From positions 62,001 through 126,000 of the forward strand of contig JAHBXK010000002.1 of the NCBI GenBank assembly GCA_019636535.1: a stretch of DNA of 64,000 nucleotides, read 5' to 3'. A program made the position numbers and the translations under genes. Numbering within the stretch: the stretch's first letter is position 1; each line of letters opens with the position of its first letter. Source of the stretch: Phycisphaeraceae bacterium (lineage in GTDB: Bacteria > Planctomycetota > Phycisphaerae > Phycisphaerales > UBA1924). The notes under the pieces were generated by a model. That model saw only the letters and a program-made list of their open reading frames with translations. It ran no database searches and was not told where the DNA came from. This document shows positions 25,529-33,225 of the stretch, in pieces.

Positions 25529-25960
25529 TCACAAGCCGTTCATCGCCGCCACGGCCTTGACCTCGAACGCGATCGGCGCACTCCCGGCCTGCGGCAACGA
25601 CTTGATCTCCACCGTCGTCCGGCACGGACGGTTCCCATCCTCGGGGAACAACTCCGCGTACACCCGGTTGTACACCGCAAAGTCGCGCGGCATGTCCGTC
25701 AGAAAGCACGTCAAGTCGATCAGGTCCTCCCACCTCGCTCCCGCGTCCTCCAGCACCATCCGGATGTTGTCGAACACCGATCGCACCTGCGCTTCCATGT
25801 CGTAATCAATCATCCGCCCCTGCGCGTCCAGCGTCACGCCGGGAATGTCCTTGCTCCCCTTGCGACGCGGCCCCATGCCCGAGATGAACAGCAGGTTCCC
25901 CACCCGCCTGCAAGGCGGATACGCCCCAACCGGCTCCGGCGCACGACTCATTTCCATCAT
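25529..25960 (-). CDS. RidA-family protein, probable 2-aminomuconate deaminase
   Basis: The protein has 143 residues from the ATG at 25960, chosen because GGAG lies six bases upstream. The RidA/YjgF fold shows in Leu-Leu-Phe-Ile-Ser-Gly-Met, in the helix with Ala-Gln-Val-Arg-Ser-Val-Phe-Asp-Asn, and in Arg-Thr-Thr-Val-Glu-Ile. The Gly-Ala-Tyr-Pro start and longer loop with Pro-Arg-Arg-Lys-Gly resemble the 2-aminomuconate deaminase branch rather than housekeeping RidA. Its setting beside kmo, kynB and a muconic-semialdehyde-type ALDH supports that assignment. It is convergent with kynB. Confidence 0.8.
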   Translation of the reverse strand: MMEMSRAPEPVGAYPPCRRVGNLLFISGMGPRRKGSKDIPGVTLDAQGRMIDYDMEAQVRSVFDNIRMVLEDAGARWEDLIDLTCFLTDMPRDFAVYNRVYAELFPEDGNRPCRTTVEIKSLPQAGSAPIAFEVKAVAAMNGL

Positions 25961-25982
25961 TTCAGTCTCCGTGTGAATGGAT

Positions 25983-26461
25983 TGAACCACCGCGAACACC
26001 GAGTTCGCCGAGAGCGAAACAGGTCAAAGAGCACGACGCTTGATGCCATGTTTGAGCAATGGCACGTTGAAGTTGATCAAGAGGCCCCTGCGGACCCCAG
26101 TTAGTTTCAGATACGTCAGCAACTGCGCTTCGTGAACCGGATGCAGTGCGTCCACGGCCTTGATCTCCACGATGACCGAACCCTCGACGATCAGATCAAG
26201 CCGGAGTCCGGTCTCGACCGTCACGCCCTTGTACGTCGCCGGGACGCCGACTTGCCGCCGCCAGTTGAGTCCACGAAGCCCCAACTCGTGACAGAGGAAT
26301 CCCTCGTAGGTTGACTCGAGCAGACCGGGTCCGAACGCCCGGTGGATTTCCATCGCGGCGCCGATGATCTGCTCGGTCAGTGGATCGTGTTCCAGGCCCA
26401 GTTGAGGATGCTTGTGGATTTCACTCATCCGCTCGGTGCTCTCGGTGTTCTCGGTGGTTCA
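25983..26461. repeat. Small GxxExxY cassette bounded by 21-bp inverted repeats
   Basis: The ends at 25983-26003 and 26441-26461 are inverted copies differing at one of 21 positions. Each lies in a short run of degenerate 9-base units built on CTCGGTGNT; on the right end there are three units in a row (26432-26458). Between them sits only the GxxExxY gene. No target-site duplication is evident in the immediate flanks. The cassette interrupts a catabolic gene cluster whose other genes on this strand are the deaminase and the semialdehyde dehydrogenase. Confidence 0.6.
26024..26428 (-). CDS. GxxExxY family protein
   Basis: The protein has 134 residues. The naming motif is Gly35-Leu-Leu-Glu38-Ser-Thr-Tyr41. 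It is followed by the family's Cys-His-Glu-Leu, Asp-Leu-Ile-Val-Glu, Val-Ile-Val-Glu-Ile-Lys and Gln-Leu-Leu-Thr-Tyr-Leu-Lys segments and the terminal Leu-Ile-Asn-Phe-Asn-Val-Pro-Leu-Leu. The Asp...Glu-x-Lys arrangement with a following Gln is PD-(D/E)XK-nuclease-like; function is unknown for the family. The ATG is 12 bases from the right inverted repeat, so that repeat supplies its leader. Confidence 0.88.
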   Translation of the reverse strand: MSEIHKHPQLGLEHDPLTEQIIGAAMEIHRAFGPGLLESTYEGFLCHELGLRGLNWRRQVGVPATYKGVTVETGLRLDLIVEGSVIVEIKAVDALHPVHEAQLLTYLKLTGVRRGLLINFNVPLLKHGIKRRAL

Positions 26462-26479
26462 AACCGATCAGCCAACCGC

Positions 26480-27967
26480 TCAGTACCGCACGCACACGTT
26501 CCTCGGCTCCGTGAAGAACCGAAGCGCCTCCAGCCCGCCCTCCCTCCCAAGGCCCGACTGCTTCGCCCCACCAAACGGTGTCCGCAGGTCGCGCACCATC
26601 CAGCAGTTCACCCACACCAGCCCGGACTGAATCCGACCCGCCACCGCGTGCGCCCGAGACAAATCCCGCGTGAACACGACCGACGCCAGCCCGTACGGTG
26701 TGCCGTTCGCCAGCGCTACCGCCTCATGATCTGTCCGAAACTTCTGCACCGTCACCACCGGCCCGAAGATCTCCTCCTGCTCGATCACGCAAGCCGGGTC
26801 CAGCCCCTCGATCACCGTTGGCCTGTAGAAGAACCCGCCCAGACACCGTTCGGGCAGTTCCGCCGTGCCCGGCTTGGAACCGCCGATCAGCACCTTCCCA
26901 CCGAGCGACCGCGCGGTCTCCACCGCCCCCGCCACCTTCTCAAGGTGCGCAGCGCTCACCAGCGCGCCCTGCCGCGTGCCCTCCTCCAGCGGATCGCCCA
27001 GCCGCAGCGAACCCACGCGCTCCAACAGCCCCGCCACGAACCGCTCGTACACGCGCTCGTGCACCAGCAGCCGCGACCCGCACAGGCAGATCTGCCCCTG
27101 GTTCGTGAAGGCCGCCCGCGCGGCCGTCGCGATCGCCCCGCCCTCTCCCCCCAGATCCGCATCTTCAAACACAACGAACGGGTTCTTCCCGCCAAGTTCG
27201 AGGCTGATCCGCTTCAGCCGATCCCCCGCCTCGCGCGCGATCCACCTGCCCACGCCCGTCGATCCCGTGAAACTCACCGTCGGCACGTCCGGGTGCCGCA
27301 CGATCGCAGCGCCGCACTCCGCCCCCGTGCCGTGCACGATGTTCAGCACACCCGCCGGGATCCCCGCCTCCATCGCCAGCGCCCCGAGCATCGACGCCGT
27401 CATCGGCGTCACTTCGCTCGGCTTGGCCACCGCCGTGTTCCCGGTCGCCAACGCCGGCGCGATCTTCCACGTCAGCAGATACAGCGGCAGGTTCCACGGC
27501 GAGATCAGTCCCGCCACGCCCGGCGGCCGAGGCCGGCGCAGCGTGTAGTTCAGCGCCGGCACGCCCCCCGGCGTGCCCCCGCCGTCAAAGTCGTGCATCT
27601 CCGACTGCGTGTGCAGAATCGCCGTGGCAAAGTATCGAAAGTTCGCCGCCGACCTCGGAATGTCCACCGACCTCGCCAGCGAAATCGGCTTGCCCGTGTC
27701 GATCGACTCAGCCCGCGCCAACTCATCCACACGCTCATCGATCAGGTCCGCCAGCCGCAACAACAGCCGCGATCGCTCCGCCGCGGCAAGCCCCGACCAC
27801 GCCGGGAACGCCCGCTTCCCCACCTCCACCGCGGCCCGCACGTCGCGTTCATCCCCCGCCGCCACCTTCGCGTACACACCCCCCGTCGCAGGCTCGATCA
27901 CGTCCAGCCACGAACCCGAGTCCGGTGGCACAAACCGACCGTCGATGAAGTGTTCAATCGTTCGCAC
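26480..27967 (-). CDS. Aldehyde dehydrogenase, probable 2-aminomuconic/2-hydroxymuconic semialdehyde dehydrogenase
   Basis: The protein has 495 residues from the GTG at 27967, which gives the standard N-terminus just before His-Phe-Ile-Asp-Gly-Arg-Phe. A GTG at 28057 would extend it by 30 residues and overlap the methyltransferase stop as GTGA; both remain possible. ALDH motifs present are Ser-Pro-Trp-Asn-Leu-Pro-Leu-Tyr-Leu-Leu-Thr-Trp-Lys, Phe-Thr-Gly-Ser-Thr-Gly-Val-Gly, Glu-Leu-Gly-Gly-Lys-Asn-Pro, the catalytic Cys in Gln-Ile-Cys-Leu-Cys-Gly, and Glu-Ile-Phe-Gly-Pro-Val. The Leu-Tyr-Leu-Leu-Thr-Trp segment is typical of the muconic semialdehyde (ALDH8-like) branch. This fits the adjacent deaminase in oxidation of 2-aminomuconic semialdehyde. 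Confidence 0.85.
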   Translation of the reverse strand: MRTIEHFIDGRFVPPDSGSWLDVIEPATGGVYAKVAAGDERDVRAAVEVGKRAFPAWSGLAAAERSRLLLRLADLIDERVDELARAESIDTGKPISLARSVDIPRSAANFRYFATAILHTQSEMHDFDGGGTPGGVPALNYTLRRPRPPGVAGLISPWNLPLYLLTWKIAPALATGNTAVAKPSEVTPMTASMLGALAMEAGIPAGVLNIVHGTGAECGAAIVRHPDVPTVSFTGSTGVGRWIAREAGDRLKRISLELGGKNPFVVFEDADLGGEGGAIATAARAAFTNQGQICLCGSRLLVHERVYERFVAGLLERVGSLRLGDPLEEGTRQGALVSAAHLEKVAGAVETARSLGGKVLIGGSKPGTAELPERCLGGFFYRPTVIEGLDPACVIEQEEIFGPVVTVQKFRTDHEAVALANGTPYGLASVVFTRDLSRAHAVAGRIQSGLVWVNCWMVRDLRTPFGGAKQSGLGREGGLEALRFFTEPRNVCVRY

Positions 27968-28053
27968 GGCGGAGTTTAGTTCGCCAAGCAGAGCGAGCCT
28001 TTGGCGATCGAAGGCAACGCGCAAAGCCAACTTCGCGCCCCGAAGCGGCTTGC

Positions 28054-28956
28054 TCACCGCACGCGGCGGAGTAACGCCAAGCCGTAATTTAGCGGGCTGG
28101 TGTAAATCTCACACCAACGGTACCGACCCGGCGAGACATCCGCCAGACCATCGAGCAACTCGCGTGGTCCGTCGACGCTGCACACCTCCGGAAAGACGTC
28201 GTGCAGCAGCACGTAACCGCCGACGTTCAGCACCGGTTCGATCGCTTTGAGATCGCCGATCGCGCCGGGCGCGGAGTGGTCGCCGTCGATGAAGGCGAAC
28301 TGCACGCCCCCGCGCTCCGCGAGTTCCGCGTGCATCCTGGGGATGTTTGCCTTGCTGTCGCCGACGTGGAGTCGGATCAAGTCAGACACTCCGGCTCGCT
28401 CCAGGCGCTCACGGACCTTTCGCTGCCGATCCTGAAAGAGCGGTGAAGCCGCGAGCCGCTGATCCTCCGGGATTCCAAAGTCATCGAACGTGTGGATCAC
28501 CGGCGGATGACCCGAACCGCCAACGCCCCCCGGGTCCGGCGTGAGTTCCCGTGTCAAGCAAGGCTTCGCGCGTTCCATCTCCGTGGCTTGCAATGCCGCC
28601 GCCATCCAAATGCTCGATGCACCCAGGCACGTGCCCGTCTCGACGATCGTTCGAGGCTGGATGTTGCGGATCAACCAGTACAGCAACGCGCCGCCCTCGG
28701 GTGAGATCGAAGCAGGCCACGATCCGTTGTCGGCGTAGAGCGCACTAAGTTCATGCTGCCATGTGAGCTCCGAGCTCCCGGAGAAGTCCACCGGAATATC
28801 CCAGCCTAACCGCACAGGCCCCGTCGGAAAATGTGCATCTTGGGTCGATCCGACAGAACAAACGGAAACTTCCCCCTTCACGCCGGTCTTCGCAAGTACA
28901 TAGCCCCGTTGACGAAGGTACAACTTGATCCATGACTTCAATTGCCTCTTAACCAC
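28054..28956 (-). CDS. SAM-dependent methyltransferase-like protein (paralogue 1 of 2)
   Basis: The protein has 300 residues from a GTG start nine bases after the stop of the upstream dockerin-protein gene. The Rossmann motif I is Val-Glu-Thr-Gly-Thr-Cys-Leu-Gly-Ala-Ser-Ser. Later come Ile-His-Thr-Phe-Asp-Asp, Phe-Ile-Asp-Gly-Asp-His-Ser and Gly-Gly-Tyr-Val-Leu-Leu-His-Asp-Val-Phe-Pro, the pattern of CmcI/class I O-methyltransferase-like proteins. It contains an extra ~20-residue loop after motif I that its paralogue at 30980-31813 lacks. Substrate is unknown; a role in modifying a secreted glycan or peptide is inference from the neighbouring secreted protein. Confidence 0.8.
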   Translation of the reverse strand: MVKRQLKSWIKLYLRQRGYVLAKTGVKGEVSVCSVGSTQDAHFPTGPVRLGWDIPVDFSGSSELTWQHELSALYADNGSWPASISPEGGALLYWLIRNIQPRTIVETGTCLGASSIWMAAALQATEMERAKPCLTRELTPDPGGVGGSGHPPVIHTFDDFGIPEDQRLAASPLFQDRQRKVRERLERAGVSDLIRLHVGDSKANIPRMHAELAERGGVQFAFIDGDHSAPGAIGDLKAIEPVLNVGGYVLLHDVFPEVCSVDGPRELLDGLADVSPGRYRWCEIYTSPLNYGLALLRRVR

Positions 28957-28965
28957 TCATATCAC

Positions 28966-30939
28966 TCACTGACCAAGACATGCCATCCATCTCGCGTTAA
29001 ATTCTAATAGATCCGCGAGGTCAATGACGCCATCTCCATTAAAATCTCCACTTGTTCCATGCGAGACGCTTTGTCCAAGATAGGCCATCCACTCGGCGAG
29101 AAAATCGAGCAAATCACTCAAGTCGATTGAACTGCTAGAATCATAATCAGCCGCGCAACAATCGCAAAGAGCGGGGATCCGCAAGTATCGAACATTCGTC
29201 GACAGATCGCTACCTCCATCAACTAACTGGCGAATATCCCCATTCTCATCAAATGAGAGTTCCTTCATCCAAATCACCCGTTTATCAATAAATGTGCCAT
29301 CGGGCTGCACTGCATTATCCATCAATACATGGAAGATCATGATGGGAACATCTCGTCCCTTGTAGTTATCGTAAATGAAGAAAACGTCTGGGTGGCCAAA
29401 ATTTCGACCGCCTTCAAGTGAGTGTCGAGACGACCTTAAGAGCAATTTTTCCTCTACGTTGACGTCATCGTATTCTGTCAGTTTTCCAGTGGCAAGAGTT
29501 CCAGACGCTGAGGCCAACTTTCGATAGGTGATCTGATACGATGGGCTACGCCAGAAGTTGCGAGTAACGAGCAGATAGAGATCCTGAATCGGACTCGTCG
29601 CGTCGCTCGCGTCTACTCGGCGAAACACTGCGGGTCCTTCTGCTACCGCAGTAAACGCGGTTTCGACAAGAGTTCCGCCGACGAATGATGTGCCGAACAG
29701 GGCATTAAAGCCATCGAATACAAGATCGCCAGATCCATTGTCTATCGTCTCAACAACGCTGTATCCGGACGAGTAGCTCGGTGCGATCAGCGCATTGCTT
29801 CGGTTGCGAGCATACGCAAGAGGTATACAATTGACAGTTTCGCGTACGTGGCGTACATCGGTTCTCAGCGATTGAGCGGCAATTGACTGGCCCCATTGCT
29901 CGTGACCGAGCGACGGATCATGTCGATTCCATGTATAAACAACACTATGCTTCCATGCCGCATGGTTTGCCAAAGCCGGATCTGTGAAGAAGTATGGGTC
30001 AAGCCACATTACGGTCATGCCTGGAGCCAAGTCAGTTCGACTCGCAGGAGCCGCCAAACAATTATGCGTACGACCCCATACGTAACCAGAAAGTTCGCCA
30101 CACTGAGTACCCATCATAGACTCATTGACAGTGCAACCCAGCCACTTAGTTTCTCCCCCGTTCATCCGAGAGTATCCACCATCAAAGAGCACCGAAGTTT
30201 CATCTGGGTTTAGATACCCGAATCGTCTTGCACCGACATGTCGACCAGGATGGTCGAAGAAATATTGCAAAGACGTTGTTGATTGCACGATCGGGTCATG
30301 CCATGCGAGGAAGTCTGTTAGAAGTATCTCTGCATAGTAGACCGAGTGGTGATCTTGTCGTTCTCCGGCAGGTGGAATATAGTTTTCAACAGCGGTAAAA
30401 ATGAGGCGCACAATTGATGGCTCTCCGGGTCGTTCAATCAATCGCAATTGCGGAGCCCACATGCGCAGATACAGATCGCTTCCTATTGTTAAACGCCCTC
30501 CGGATCGAGACTGCATCGATCCATTGGTGGAGACTTCTGAAAATGCTGTCATATGCAGTTCAAAATTCCTAAAGTCCGATGTGCGGTAGATTGGAAAATT
30601 GCCGGTTTGGTAGGGCGCACTGCTGCCGGTGAAATAGAACCACGATTGACAAGTCAATGGATCTTGAATTGCTAAGGCCGTAGGATCGGACATGCGAATG
30701 ACCGATCCGGCTCCAGCGGAGGTTCGAAAATTGTGCAGATCTGGAGTCAGCGTGACGAGTTCGTTGCTGTCAACGTCAATCCAGTTCGGAATCAACCAAT
30801 AGTTTCCACTGGGATTTGGCTGATAGTTTTCATCGACAATCGTAATCCCATCAGGACACGACAGGGTTTGTGGCAATGCACTCGATGTTATCCATCCAAA
30901 GCAAACTAGAACTGCGCACAGAATAGTCTTGGGCATCAT
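28966..30939 (-). CDS. Secreted beta-propeller (GH43-like) protein with C-terminal dockerin-type repeats
   Basis: The protein has 657 residues; the start is the ATG at 30939 with AAGGA upstream and a signal peptide in the first ~22 residues. Residues ~45-300 resemble five-bladed propeller glycosidases of the GH43 type: Asp-Pro-Thr-Ala, Trp-Phe-Tyr-Phe-Thr-Gly-Ser, Ile-Tyr-Arg-Thr-Ser-Asp-Phe and Met-Trp-Ala-Pro-Gln-Leu. Catalytic acids cannot be fixed by eye. Residues ~592-657 carry two Ca-binding loop/helix units (Asp-Tyr-Asp-Ser-Ser and Asp-Phe-Asn-Gly-Asp-Gly-Val-Ile-Asp), a dockerin-like module. Codons are clearly richer in A/T than the surroundings. It is flanked on both sides, same strand, by paralogous methyltransferase genes. 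Confidence 0.75.
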   Translation of the reverse strand: MMPKTILCAVLVCFGWITSSALPQTLSCPDGITIVDENYQPNPSGNYWLIPNWIDVDSNELVTLTPDLHNFRTSAGAGSVIRMSDPTALAIQDPLTCQSWFYFTGSSAPYQTGNFPIYRTSDFRNFELHMTAFSEVSTNGSMQSRSGGRLTIGSDLYLRMWAPQLRLIERPGEPSIVRLIFTAVENYIPPAGERQDHHSVYYAEILLTDFLAWHDPIVQSTTSLQYFFDHPGRHVGARRFGYLNPDETSVLFDGGYSRMNGGETKWLGCTVNESMMGTQCGELSGYVWGRTHNCLAAPASRTDLAPGMTVMWLDPYFFTDPALANHAAWKHSVVYTWNRHDPSLGHEQWGQSIAAQSLRTDVRHVRETVNCIPLAYARNRSNALIAPSYSSGYSVVETIDNGSGDLVFDGFNALFGTSFVGGTLVETAFTAVAEGPAVFRRVDASDATSPIQDLYLLVTRNFWRSPSYQITYRKLASASGTLATGKLTEYDDVNVEEKLLLRSSRHSLEGGRNFGHPDVFFIYDNYKGRDVPIMIFHVLMDNAVQPDGTFIDKRVIWMKELSFDENGDIRQLVDGGSDLSTNVRYLRIPALCDCCAADYDSSSSIDLSDLLDFLAEWMAYLGQSVSHGTSGDFNGDGVIDLADLLEFNARWMACLGQ

Positions 30940-30979
30940 GTGGGATCCTTCGAATATGAGCAGCACTCGCTTAGTTCGG

Positions 30980-31813
30980 TTACCTTGATAGTTTTCTGAG
31001 TAGCGAAAGACCGTAGTTGTTTGGTGCTGTGCAAATATCACAAGACGCATATTTGCATTTGGAGAGCGATTCCAAACGTTGTAGCAGTTCTCGGGGCCCG
31101 CGCCAGCCACAATGTTCGGGGAAGACGTCGTGCAGCATTAGGTAGCCGCCGGTGGGAATCAATGGATCTACGGCTTGAAAATCCGCCCAAACCCCCTCGA
31201 ATGAGTGATCGCCATCAAGATAAGCGAGTTCGACAGAGCTGATCGTGGATGCCAATTTGGCAATCCCGGAGCTGCTGTCTTCTGAATGTACCACTACGTG
31301 CTCGGTGAGATTGGCCTCCGCAATCCTGTCACGCACTTGTCGTTCTTGCTCGCGAAAAAGGGGCACTTGGCGTAAAGGCGAATCACTCGGAAGTTCGTAT
31401 CGATCAAAGGTATGAAGGATACCCTGACTTGTTGTTGCTAACGCTGATGCAATCCAGATGGTGCTGGCGCCATGACATGTACCAGTTTCTATGACCACGT
31501 TTGGTCGGATATTGCGTACGAGCGCGTGTAGCAATAGCCCAGCTTCCGGCGCGATGGAGCCCGGCCAGGCGTGAGGGCGCTCGTAGAGTTTGAGAAGCGT
31601 ATGCCACCATTCGAAGTTGATACCCTGCTGAAAATCCTGAGGCACATGCCAGCCACCTCGGACTTTGTCTCCGCGGGGATGAAAGGCGTACCTAGATTCG
31701 ACGGTGATAGCCTGGTCACGATCGCGAGCAACGAACGAATGATCCGTGCGCCCGCCCAGTTTTGTCAGGGCGCGAAGCGTTCGACTGGCGAGTTTGTGAA
31801 ATACAACAGTCAA
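30980..31813 (-). CDS. SAM-dependent methyltransferase-like protein (paralogue 2 of 2)
   Basis: The protein has 277 residues from a TTG start with AGGA seven bases upstream. It shares motif I (Ile-Glu-Thr-Gly-Thr-Cys-His-Gly-Ala-Ser), His-Thr-Phe-Asp, Leu-Asp-Gly-Asp-His-Ser, Gly-Gly-Tyr-Leu-Met-Leu-His-Asp-Val-Phe-Pro and a Gly-Pro-Arg-Glu-Leu-Leu segment with the protein at 28054-28956, so the two are clearly paralogues. No transmembrane segment is present. It is the first gene of a probable four-gene minus-strand unit (this gene, dockerin protein, paralogue 1, ALDH). Base composition is intermediate between the dockerin gene and the GC-rich chromosome. Confidence 0.8.
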   Translation of the reverse strand: MTVVFHKLASRTLRALTKLGGRTDHSFVARDRDQAITVESRYAFHPRGDKVRGGWHVPQDFQQGINFEWWHTLLKLYERPHAWPGSIAPEAGLLLHALVRNIRPNVVIETGTCHGASTIWIASALATTSQGILHTFDRYELPSDSPLRQVPLFREQERQVRDRIAEANLTEHVVVHSEDSSSGIAKLASTISSVELAYLDGDHSFEGVWADFQAVDPLIPTGGYLMLHDVFPEHCGWRGPRELLQRLESLSKCKYASCDICTAPNNYGLSLLRKLSR

Positions 31814-31887
31814 ATCAACGTCCTGGTTGTGTGCGAAGCGCTGCGAGTCGGACGCGGGTGTTCCAAGGGTACAGACCGAGGTGACGT

Positions 31888-31930
31888 GCCATACTAGCCA
31901 GCCGACGTTGCGTCGGCTAGTAGTATGGGC
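31888..31930 (-). terminator. Long imperfect hairpin after pfk
   Basis: Two ~20-base arms around a three-base loop form an imperfect stem of about 18 pairs; the inner seven pairs (GCCGACG with CGTCGGC) are perfect. It begins at the pfk stop codon and lies upstream of the methyltransferase gene on the same strand. No T tract follows, so it may act as a processing or Rho-type signal rather than a pure intrinsic terminator. Confidence 0.45.
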
Positions 31931-33072
31931 TATGTTTGTATCGGCATCTCATCCCCAAACCGCGTCCCCACCGCCCGCGCCGCCGCGATCAGCCCGTGCT
32001 CCTTCCCGCTCTCATCGCGAGTCGGGATCAGCCGCTGCCCGCTCGCCGCTTCTGAAATGTCCACGTCCGTCAACCCGCCCGCCGACAGCGTCCCGCGGAT
32101 TGCGACCATCCGGTTGAACCGCCCCGCCTTCAGCACGCGCATCGCCTGATACCCGAACAGCGTTGCGAGCACGCGATCGGCCGCCACCGGCTCGCCGCCG
32201 CGCTGCGTGTGCCCCAGCACCACCCACCGCGCCTCAGACTTGGTCGAGAGTTCCAGCGCCACGGCGACCACCCGCCCCACGCCCCCAAGCCTGATCGGGT
32301 CCGGCGAGGTCGGGTCGTGCCGCCACGCCACCTGCCCGCCGTCCAGCGGACGGGCCCCCTCCGCCACGCACACGATCGTGTACCCGCGGCCGATCGCCCG
32401 CCGGTCCAGCACCGCCTTCGCCACCGCGTCCATCGAAAACGGCATCTCGGGAATCAAGATCACGTCCGCTCCGCCCGCCATCCCCGCGTGCGCGGCGATC
32501 CAACCCGCGTTACGACCCATCACTTCCACCACCATCACCCGGTGGTGCGCTGCGGCCGTCGTCGTCACGCGATCGATCGCCTCCGTCGCGATGCTCACCG
32601 CCGTCAGAAAGCCGAACGTCAGGTCGGTCCCGTGCAGGTCGTTGTCGATCGTCTTCGGAACGCCCACGATCGGCACACCGTGCCGCGCGATGTGATCGGC
32701 GCAGATCATCGTCCCGTCCCCGCCGATGACCACCAGCGCATCGATCCGATGCTCCGCGATGGTCTTCACGCACCTTTCCGAGACGTCCGCAAACATCGGA
32801 GACCCGTCGGCATTCGCCCCCACCGCGAACCTCGCCGGGTTCGCCTTGTTCGATGTCCCCAGGATCGTTCCACCGACGTGCAGGATGTTCGAGATGTTGT
32901 CGTGATCCAGCCGGCGGACGCGGTTCTCGATCAGCCCCAGAAACCCGTCCATCACCCCGGCGACCTCGTACCCGTTCAGCAGCGCATCGCGAGCCACCGC
33001 CCGAATCACCGCGTTCAAGCCGGGACAGTCGCCTCCCCCGGTCAGTATCCCGATGCGACGGATCACGCTCAT
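31930..33072 (-). CDS. pfkA: 6-phosphofructokinase, Lys-type (group III-like)
   Basis: The protein has 380 residues, beginning at the ATG before Arg-Ile-Gly-Ile-Leu-Thr-Gly-Gly-Gly-Asp-Cys-Pro-Gly-Leu-Asn. Key motifs are Gly-Gly-Asp-Gly (117-120) and Pro-Lys-Thr-Ile-Asp-Asn-Asp (139-145). In this family Gly at the fourth position of GGDG favours ATP, while GGDD favours pyrophosphate. Lys in PKTIDND is shared by PPi enzymes and by actinobacterial ATP enzymes. The combination therefore suggests an ATP-dependent enzyme of the Streptomyces type, but PPi use cannot be ruled out. It catalyses the committed step of glycolysis in the cytosol. Confidence 0.9.
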   Translation of the reverse strand: MSVIRRIGILTGGGDCPGLNAVIRAVARDALLNGYEVAGVMDGFLGLIENRVRRLDHDNISNILHVGGTILGTSNKANPARFAVGANADGSPMFADVSERCVKTIAEHRIDALVVIGGDGTMICADHIARHGVPIVGVPKTIDNDLHGTDLTFGFLTAVSIATEAIDRVTTTAAAHHRVMVVEVMGRNAGWIAAHAGMAGGADVILIPEMPFSMDAVAKAVLDRRAIGRGYTIVCVAEGARPLDGGQVAWRHDPTSPDPIRLGGVGRVVAVALELSTKSEARWVVLGHTQRGGEPVAADRVLATLFGYQAMRVLKAGRFNRMVAIRGTLSAGGLTDVDISEAASGQRLIPTRDESGKEHGLIAAARAVGTRFGDEMPIQT

Positions 33073-33099
33073 GATCGCACTGTAGTCGGCGCAAACAAA

Positions 33100-33129
33100 C
33101 ACCCGGATCAGCGTGGGCCGATCCGGGTG
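33100..33129 (-). terminator. Intrinsic terminator of the fibro-slime gene
   Basis: A perfect 10-bp stem (33100-33109 with 33120-33129, 10-base loop) is followed on the minus strand by TTTGTTTGC. It lies ~95 bases after the fibro-slime stop and 28 bases before the pfk start, separating the two genes. Confidence 0.75.
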
Positions 33130-33225
33130 TGCACAGCAACGCAAGGAGCCTGAGTGGGTGTGGGTTGGGTTGGGCGGTCCTCGCGTGAGGGGTGAGTCGA
33201 TCATGAACCCGCTATGCCGGCCCGA

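Noticed and set aside
25983-26461. Calling the GxxExxY cassette an insertion sequence
   Set aside because: No transposase and no target-site duplication are visible; only inverted repeats and one gene.
26342-27979. 545-codon open frame on the plus strand opposite the semialdehyde dehydrogenase
   Set aside because: Its product is Arg/His/Pro-rich without domains and mirrors the GC-biased codons of the real ALDH gene on the other strand.
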